Positions 58,323-64,000 of a stretch of 64,000 bases of DNA are shown piece after piece; the first letter of the stretch is position 1; each line of letters opens with the position of its first letter. The stretch covers positions 1 to 64,000 of the forward strand of contig JASJAU010000009.1 in NCBI GenBank assembly GCA_030066855.1. Reading direction: 5' to 3'. This DNA comes from Paracoccaceae bacterium (lineage in GTDB: Bacteria > Pseudomonadota > Alphaproteobacteria > Rhodobacterales > Rhodobacteraceae). A program made the translations under genes and the position numbers. Under the pieces are notes generated by a model, which worked only from the letters and a program-made list of their open reading frames with translations, did no database searches and was not told where the DNA came from.

Positions 58323-59332
58323 GCCGTCTTTCCCTGGAAAAGGCCCGTTGGCCGGAACAACAGCACGATGATCAGAATCGCGAAGCTGACCGCGAACTTG
58401 TAGTCCGTGGACAGGAGCTGAACCAGACCGTCAGGCTCCCAGGCTTCGGGCAAGAGGTAGCCGGCGAACCTTTTGAAGGCATAGGTGATCGTCACCTCGC
58501 TGAAGGCGATGACGAAACCGCCCGCGATCGCGCCGATAGGACTGCCCAGACCGCCCACGATCGCCGCCGCGAAGATCGGCAAGAGCAGTTGGAAATAGGT
58601 GAACGGCTTGAAGGTCTTGTCGAGGCCATAAAGCACGCCCGCCGTGGTGGCGAGCGCGGCGACGATGATCCATGTGATCGCCACCACCCGTTCAGGATTG
58701 ATACCGGACAGCAGCGCAAGGTCTTCATTGTCGGAGAACGCGCGCATCGACTTGCCTGTACGCGTCTTGTTCAGGAACCAGAAGAGCGCCGCCACGACCA
58801 GAACAGCGACGACCACAGTGATGACCGCGGTAGACTTGATCGCGAGCCCTTCGCGCAGCCCGGTCAATTCGCGGAACTCGCGGGCCGAGATCAGAAAGCG
58901 GGCTCCGTCCGCGAAGTTCTGATCGTCCACGCCGATGATGAACCGGACCAAACCGTTCATCACGAACATCACACCCATGGACACGATCACCAGGATCACC
59001 GGCGCAGCCTTCTGCTCCCGATAGAAGCGGTAGACCAACCGGTCTGTTGCCAGAAGCAGCAGGCAGGTCGCGAAGATCCCGAAGGGCAAGGCGAGGAGCG
59101 CGGTCGGCAGCGGCCCGAGCGTGACGCCTTGCGCCTGGAGCGCCCAGGTCACCAGGATCGTCGCCATCGCGCCGAACGCCATGGTGTCGCCATGGGCGAA
59201 ATTCGAGAATCGGAGAATGCCGTAGATCAGCGTGACGCCGAGCGCCCCCAGCGCAAGCTGGCTGCCATAGGCGAGCGCGGGCATGATCACGAAGTTCGCC
59301 AGCACCGCGAGGGCGTTCAGAAGATCGATCAT
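58319..59332 (-). CDS. livH: Branched-chain amino acid ABC transporter permease LivH
   Basis: 337-residue inner-membrane permease. LIYGILRFSNFAHGDTMAFGA near the N-terminus and RAFSDNEDLALLSGINPERVV, the LivH EAA-like loop, are clear. It precedes livM with an ATGA overlap. Confidence 0.94.
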   Translation of the reverse strand: MIDLLNALAVLANFVIMPALAYGSQLALGALGVTLIYGILRFSNFAHGDTMAFGAMATILVTWALQAQGVTLGPLPTALLALPFGIFATCLLLLATDRLVYRFYREQKAAPVILVIVSMGVMFVMNGLVRFIIGVDDQNFADGARFLISAREFRELTGLREGLAIKSTAVITVVVAVLVVAALFWFLNKTRTGKSMRAFSDNEDLALLSGINPERVVAITWIIVAALATTAGVLYGLDKTFKPFTYFQLLLPIFAAAIVGGLGSPIGAIAGGFVIAFSEVTITYAFKRFAGYLLPEAWEPDGLVQLLSTDYKFAVSFAILIIVLLFRPTGLFQGKTA

Positions 59333-59363
59333 GCGGACAGCCTAGCTTCTACTCATGAGGTTC

Positions 59364-59774
59364 TCAAAGCGGCAGCCAGCGATCCAGATGCGCTTCGAAG
59401 TCGCGGCATTCGCCGATACGCGTCGCCGTCAGGATCTTCGAGTCGCTCTCGCGCAGCATCTCCATGTTCAAGGCGGCGCGTCCATCCTCGCGAAATCCTA
59501 TGGTGTACATCGCCTGCTTCTCGCTCAAGCCGCGGATCATGATGTCCCTGTCCTCGGTCGCCAAGATCGGCTGCGCCGATGCAGTAACCGAGACCTTGCC
59601 GTTCAAATCCATCTGAACGCGAAACAGGCCCGGCTGATCCTTGAGCGATGGTTTCGGCTCAAGCACGACACGGATTGGCGTCTCTCCCGTTTCAAAGCTG
59701 GGAAAATCGCATGTGATCGGACCATTCGCCCCGTGGGCGTTCGCAATTATCGTTAGTAGTAGCGCCTTCAGCAT
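59364..59774 (-). CDS. Secreted protein of unknown function inside liv operon
   Basis: 136-residue protein with a weak signal peptide (MLKALLLTIIANAHG). The mature part has two cysteines (PITCDFPSF and GECRDFEAHL) that could form one disulphide, and alternating strand-like segments. No family is recognised. It lies between livF (161 bases) and livH (31 bases) on the same strand, with GGAG before the ATG, so it is probably an operon member. A periplasmic accessory role is only a guess. Confidence 0.68.
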   Translation of the reverse strand: MLKALLLTIIANAHGANGPITCDFPSFETGETPIRVVLEPKPSLKDQPGLFRVQMDLNGKVSVTASAQPILATEDRDIMIRGLSEKQAMYTIGFREDGRAALNMEMLRESDSKILTATRIGECRDFEAHLDRWLPL

Positions 59775-59935
59775 CGATAGGCTCCCGTTCCCTGTCGGCG
59801 CGGTTCGCTCGATCCGCGCTCGGTTCAGGCCGTCCGGGGCGCCTTTCTGTCGTCTCTACCCGGTCCGCCCTTTTGCCCGGGCGCTGCCCGGACGCTCTCT
59901 CCCGGGTCGGGTGACATGCATGGTTCCCGCCATGA

Positions 59936-60763
59936 TCACCCTCCCAGGAACGTGCGGCGAACCTCGGGATCGGCGAGCAAAGCCTGACCAGTGTCGGTGT
60001 AGGCGTTCCGCCCTTGCACCAGCACATAGCCCTTGTCCGCGATATGAAGCGCCTGCCGCGCGTTTTGCTCGACCATTAGGATCGAGATGCCCGTGCGGGC
60101 GACCTCGATGATCCGGTCGAATAATTCATCCATGACGATGGGGGAGACCCCCGCCGTCGGCTCGTCCAGCATCAGGAGTTTCGGCTGGGTCATCAGGGCG
60201 CGTCCGACCGCAACTTGCTGCCGCTGTCCGCCGGACAACTCGCCCGCTGCCTGATATCGCTTGTCCTTTAAGATCGGGAACAGGTCATAGACCTGCGCCA
60301 TGGTCCCGCCGATGTCGTCGCGCCGCAGGAAGGCGCCCATCTCGAGGTTCTCCTCGACCGTCAGCGATGTGAAGATGTTCGAGGTCTGCGGAACAAAGGC
60401 CATGCCTTTGGCGACGCGGTCCTGCGGCGTGAGAAGCGTGATGTCCTCGCCATCCAGCCGCACTGCGCCCTCGCGCAGGTTCAGCATCCCGAAAACGGCC
60501 TTCATGGCCGTCGATTTGCCCGCGCCGTTGGGTCCCACAATGACGGCGATCTGGCCCTGATCGACGGCGACCGTGCACCCGTGGATGATGTTGGCGCCCA
60601 TCCCATAACCGCCCGTCATCCGGTCCCCGATCAAAAACGGCTGCTTCGCCGCGGCGGTAACTGGACCGCTTTCCATAAGCGCGTCGGGAGGGGGGTGCGT
60701 TCTTGGACGCGTGATCGACACGTCCTTGTTGCCGCGGTCGTCCTGATACGGAGTCCCCGTCAC
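59936..60763 (-). CDS. livF: Branched-chain amino acid ABC transporter ATPase LivF
   Basis: 275-residue ATPase: Walker A GPNGAGKSTAMK near residue 79, signature LSGGQRQQVAVGRAL, Walker B LLMLDEPTAGVSP. GTG start overlaps the livG stop (GTGA), which gives an N-terminal extension of about 40 polar residues compared with typical LivF; ATG 60676 would remove most of it but has no ribosome-binding site. Confidence 0.92.
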   Translation of the reverse strand: MTGTPYQDDRGNKDVSITRPRTHPPPDALMESGPVTAAAKQPFLIGDRMTGGYGMGANIIHGCTVAVDQGQIAVIVGPNGAGKSTAMKAVFGMLNLREGAVRLDGEDITLLTPQDRVAKGMAFVPQTSNIFTSLTVEENLEMGAFLRRDDIGGTMAQVYDLFPILKDKRYQAAGELSGGQRQQVAVGRALMTQPKLLMLDEPTAGVSPIVMDELFDRIIEVARTGISILMVEQNARQALHIADKGYVLVQGRNAYTDTGQALLADPEVRRTFLGG

Positions 60764-61548
60764 GCGCCCGCCTCGGCTTTGACCTTATTCTTCAGCCCGG
60801 TTCCCAAATAGGCCTCGATCACCTGCTCGTTCTTCATGATGTCATCGGCAGCGCCTTCGGCCAAGACTTTTCCTTCGGCCATGACGATCACCGGGTCGCA
60901 AAGGCGACTAATGAAATCCATGTCATGCTCGATCATGCAGAAGGTGTAGCCGCGCTCCCTATTGAGTCGGATGATCGCGTCGCCAATGGTGTTCAGGAGG
61001 GTGCGATTCACTCCGGCGCCGACCTCGTCAAGGAAGACGATTCTCGCGTCGACCATCATAGTGCGCCCAAGCTCAAGGAGCTTCTTCTGCCCGCCGGAAA
61101 GGTTGCCTGCTTTTTCGTCCTTCAGATGATCAATCGTAAGAAATTCAAGAACTTCATCGGCTTTCTTGAGAAGCTCTCGTTCTTCTTCGGTAATCTTCCC
61201 GCGCCCTATCCAGGCGTTCCAGATCTTTTCTCCCGATTGGCCGCCAGGAACCATCATGAGGTTCTCGCGGACCGTCATCGTCGAGAATTCGTGAGCGACC
61301 TGAAATGTGCGAAGAAGGCCTTTGTGAAAGAGCTCATGCGGCGGAAGGCCGGTGATGTCCTCGCCTTCCATCGTGACTTGACCTGAAGTTGGCTCAAGAA
61401 CGCCCGCGATCACGTTGAAGAGCGTGGTTTTTCCGGCGCCATTGGGGCCGATCAGGCCGGTGATTGATCCCGCGCTGATCTCGAGAGAGGCGCCGTCGAC
61501 GGCATGGAACCCACCGAACTTTTTGTGAATATCGTCGACGACGATCAT
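60760..61548 (-). CDS. livG: Branched-chain amino acid ABC transporter ATPase LivG
   Basis: 262-residue ATPase: Walker A GPNGAGKTTLFNVIAG near residue 33, signature LSGGQKKLLELGR, Walker B IVFLDEVGAGVN, where the usual Pro of DEP(T/S) is Val. ATG 61548 is chosen over TTG 61560. It is 79 bases after livK with a hairpin between them. Confidence 0.93.
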   Translation of the reverse strand: MIVVDDIHKKFGGFHAVDGASLEISAGSITGLIGPNGAGKTTLFNVIAGVLEPTSGQVTMEGEDITGLPPHELFHKGLLRTFQVAHEFSTMTVRENLMMVPGGQSGEKIWNAWIGRGKITEEERELLKKADEVLEFLTIDHLKDEKAGNLSGGQKKLLELGRTMMVDARIVFLDEVGAGVNRTLLNTIGDAIIRLNRERGYTFCMIEHDMDFISRLCDPVIVMAEGKVLAEGAADDIMKNEQVIEAYLGTGLKNKVKAEAGA

Positions 61549-61584
61549 TTTCCGTCCCAAGTCCGCAAACGCTTGCAGTCAGAA

Positions 61585-61606
61585 ACGGCCCGGATATCCG
61601 GGCCGT
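61585..61606 (-). terminator. Palindromic hairpin between livK and livG
   Basis: Perfect 22-base palindrome built on ACGGCCCGGAT, located 22 bases after the livK stop. Read leftward the tail is only TTTCTG, so partial termination or mRNA protection is more likely than a full stop; this would give more binding protein than ATPase. Confidence 0.55.
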
Positions 61607-61627
61607 CTTCCGTTCTTAAAGAGGTCT

Positions 61628-62827
61628 TCAGCGACGACCTGCCGTCAGTTCTTCACCACCCTCGAACTTCACTTCGCGGTAAGTTCCGGCAGCTTCGCCA
61701 GGCCCGACAAGCTCGACTCCCGTCGCGCCGACGTAGTCGATCTCGCCACCGTCGGCGAGGATCTGAAGCGCTTTTGCGAGTTCGCCGGCTTGAATCGGTT
61801 CGCCAGGAGCGTTCGCGACGTCCATGACCTTGCCCTTGAAGTCCGCGGATTCAGACGATCCCGCGGCTTGCATCGCCAGCATGATCAGCGCGGCCGCATC
61901 ATAGCTCTCAGGCGTGAAGGGCGAGGATGCATCAAACGCGCCATCGACAAGCGCCGCGAAATTGGCAGCAAGCTCGTCGGAAGGCGCGGGATGCTGCCCG
62001 GATGATCCGTCAATCTCAGCGCCGAAGTTTTCCGTCAGAGCTGACGAAATCATCCCGTCGGGGAAATGGAACGTATCAAACGCGCCGGTGTCCAGCGCCG
62101 CGCGAACAATCCCTGATCCGCCCTGATCAACATAGCCAGCAACAACAAGACGCTCGCCACCGGCAGCTGCAAGCGCACCGATTTCCGCGGAGTAGTCCGC
62201 CTTGCCGTCTTCGTGCGCCGCATTGATCGTAACCTTACCGCCGGCGGCCTCGAACGCTGCCTGGAAGCTGTCGGCAAGGCCCTTGCCATAGTCGTTGTTG
62301 GTATAGGTGACGGCCACTTCATTGATGCCAAGGTCCATAAGGACGTCTGTCATCACAACGCCCTGGCGCGCGTCGGAAGGCGCCGTGCGGAAGAACAGCC
62401 CTTCGTCTTCATTGTTGTTGTGGGACAGGCCGGGAGATGTCGCGGAAGGCGAAATCATCACAATGCCGTTCGCCAAGGCGACGTTCTGCAGAATCGCGCC
62501 AGTGACGCCCGAGCAATCCGCGCCCATGATGGCTTTCACGCCATCTGCCGTGATTTGTTGCTCCGCAACTGAGGTAGCGGCAGCGGCGTCGATGCAGGTT
62601 GAGTCGCCGCGAACTGCCGTAACCTTTGAGCCGCCCAGAAGAAGTCCCGACTCGCTTACCTCGGTAATTGCGAGTTCGGCGCCGTCACCCATGGAAGGTG
62701 TGAGCGATTCAATCGGGCCGGTGAACCCGAGAATGATGCCGATCTTGATTTCTTCCGCATGGCTCCCCGCGAAGGCGGATGTCGCGCAAAGGGCCGTCGC
62801 CGCAGATGCCAGAAGGAACTTTTTCAT
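61628..62827 (-). CDS. livK: Branched-chain amino acid-type ABC transporter substrate-binding protein
   Basis: 399-residue periplasmic protein of family 4 (LivJ/LivK). Signal peptide residues 1-20 (ends SAFAGS). IKIGIILGFTGPIESLTPSMGDGAELA and the VRGDSTCIDAAAATSVAEQ segments are typical. Start ATG 62827 with GGGAG upstream; an extension to 62983 has no signal peptide. The actual ligand cannot be read. First gene of the operon. Confidence 0.92.
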   Translation of the reverse strand: MKKFLLASAATALCATSAFAGSHAEEIKIGIILGFTGPIESLTPSMGDGAELAITEVSESGLLLGGSKVTAVRGDSTCIDAAAATSVAEQQITADGVKAIMGADCSGVTGAILQNVALANGIVMISPSATSPGLSHNNNEDEGLFFRTAPSDARQGVVMTDVLMDLGINEVAVTYTNNDYGKGLADSFQAAFEAAGGKVTINAAHEDGKADYSAEIGALAAAGGERLVVAGYVDQGGSGIVRAALDTGAFDTFHFPDGMISSALTENFGAEIDGSSGQHPAPSDELAANFAALVDGAFDASSPFTPESYDAAALIMLAMQAAGSSESADFKGKVMDVANAPGEPIQAGELAKALQILADGGEIDYVGATGVELVGPGEAAGTYREVKFEGGEELTAGRR

Positions 62828-63004
62828 TTGTGTCTCCCTGAATGGATCATTGTCCTGAAGCGAGCCTAAAGCGCGAAAAACAGAAAGAAAAGTACGGTTG
62901 CGCTTGTGAAGCGCTTGGGAAGCATTGATTGACCCATGCGTGATTGGACGATCGAACATCGCGCTCCTAAGTTTGCCGGGCACGATTCACAAAGGATCTC
63001 GAAT

Positions 63005-64000
63005 ATGCTCCTCCGACTCGCCGCTGCGACGGTCTTCCTCCTTGCTCCCGCGGCCGCAAACGCGCTGGACACCTCCGTTGGAGAGATCGAAGTGTCGCCG
63101 ATTGTGACTGGCTTGGACGAGCCTTGGGCCGTCGGCTTCCTGCCCGACGGCGCCATCCTGATCACAGAGCGCGACGGCCGATTGCTGTCGGTCAAGGACG
63201 GCGCGGTCAGTGAGATCAAGGGTTTGCCAGAGATCGCCGCCGTGGGGCAGGGCGGACTCCTGGACCTCGTCGTGCCGCGGGATTTTGCGGAAACGCGGGA
63301 AATCCTCATGAGTTACGCCAAGCCGCAAAACATGGGCGTGGGCACCGCGCTGATGAGCGCCCGGCTTTCCGACGACGGCGCCCGCCTCGAGAACGTGAAG
63401 GTCCTATTCGAACTCGCGCTCGGCTCGAACGGCGGCCTGCATTTGGGCAGCCGCATTGTCGAGGCGCCGGACGGAACGATCTTCCTGACGATCGGAGACA
63501 GAGGCAATCGGATGTCGGCGCAAAACCTTGGCGTCCAGAATGGCTCCGTCGTGCGAGTCGCCCGGGACGGATCGGTGCCACCGGACAATCCCTTCCTCAG
63601 CAGGCCCGAAGCGCAGCCCGAGATCTGGTCCTTCGGCCACCGAAACCCGCAAGGCGCGGCGCTTGATCTGAACGGCAACCTCGTCGTGGTCGAGCACGGC
63701 GCGCGCGGCGGAGATGAGATCAATCGCGTGCGGGCAGGCGCCAACTACGGCTGGCCGGTCATCGCCTATGGCCGCCACTATTCGGGAGGGAGGATCGGCG
63801 AGGGCACGGCCCGACCGGGCATGGAGCAGCCCTCGTACTATTGGGATCCGTCGATCGCGCCGTCTGGCATGATGATCTATTCCGGAGCGCTCTGGCCGGA
63901 ATGGGAGGGCCACATCTTCGTGGGTTCGCTAAAGTTCGACTATATCTCCCGCCTCGATGGGTTTCCTTTGCAGGAGGCCGAGCAGATCAGCTCCGACGAC
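63005..64000 (+). CDS. PQQ-dependent soluble aldose/sugar dehydrogenase, 3'-truncated
   Basis: First 332 residues of a secreted six-bladed propeller protein of the YliI/Asd type that oxidises sugars with PQQ. Signal peptide residues 1-20 (ends AAANALD). Blade segments LDEPWAVGFLPDGAILITERDG, the GDRGNRMSAQNLG region, EIWSFGHRNPQG and GDEINRVRAGANYGWPVI are family marks; histidines in FGHRNPQG and the HLG motif near 140 fit the active site. The frame stays open to the window end, so the C-terminal part is missing. Confidence 0.9.
   Translation, partial: MLLRLAAATVFLLAPAAANALDTSVGEIEVSPIVTGLDEPWAVGFLPDGAILITERDGRLLSVKDGAVSEIKGLPEIAAVGQGGLLDLVVPRDFAETREILMSYAKPQNMGVGTALMSARLSDDGARLENVKVLFELALGSNGGLHLGSRIVEAPDGTIFLTIGDRGNRMSAQNLGVQNGSVVRVARDGSVPPDNPFLSRPEAQPEIWSFGHRNPQGAALDLNGNLVVVEHGARGGDEINRVRAGANYGWPVIAYGRHYSGGRIGEGTARPGMEQPSYYWDPSIAPSGMMIYSGALWPEWEGHIFVGSLKFDYISRLDGFPLQEAEQISSDD

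Overview
The window reads as chromosomal DNA of a free-living alphaproteobacterium of the Rhodobacteraceae/Rhodobacterales type. I base this on GC-rich coding sequence, the gene order ntrX-trkA-trkH-hfq-hflX, the pair sciP-ctrA, the envelope cluster pyrH-frr-uppS-cdsA-dxr-rseP-bamA-ompH-fabZ-lpxA-lpxI-lpxB, and family-typical small proteins (Usg, a 41-residue and a 39-residue membrane peptide). No species is claimed. Genes are tightly packed, with many ATGA/GTGA/TTGA start-stop overlaps and several convergent pairs whose 3' ends overlap. TTG starts are unusually common (miaA, gap, uppS, dxr, gyrA, modC and others).

Layout: 1-5.5 kb holds nitrogen response regulator NtrX (5' truncated), Trk potassium uptake, Hfq and the GTPase HflX. 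5.5-12.5 kb holds a penicillin-acylase-type hydrolase, a beta-hydroxyacid dehydrogenase with an MFS partner, a YSC84-type lipoprotein, hemB and a small membrane protein. 12.5-22 kb holds mfd, two MFS exporters, a DsbA-like protein, an orphan YejA-type solute-binding protein followed by a previously unlisted 38-residue entericidin-like lipoprotein, a candidate small RNA and RidA. 22-24.4 kb holds gap and miaA. 24.5-36.5 kb is the translation/isoprenoid/envelope cluster that ends in lipid A synthesis. 36.4-43.1 kb holds mnmA, sciP, ctrA, ligA and recG. 43.1-51.6 kb holds a LexA-type box with a 39-residue membrane peptide, an Fe-S scaffold protein, hisI, gluQRS, trmFO, a secreted beta-rich protein under a perfect CtrA box, and gyrA. 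51.7-56 kb holds usg, dsbB, a YqaA-type protein, tRNA-Leu(CAA) and modABC. 56.3-62.8 kb holds a leftward liv-type amino-acid transport operon that carries a secreted protein of unknown function and ends in a MocA/MobA-like nucleotidyltransferase. The window ends inside a PQQ-dependent sugar dehydrogenase.

I see no insertion sequence, prophage, CRISPR array or defence island. The most interesting unexplained material is small: three short genes (18407-18523, 30086-30211, 43198-43317), one candidate sRNA (20444-20518), and promoter-region sites that point to LexA and CtrA control. The window also encodes CtrA and its antagonist SciP, and the chaperone Hfq, so several of these signals could be linked to regulators present here. 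That linkage is inference.
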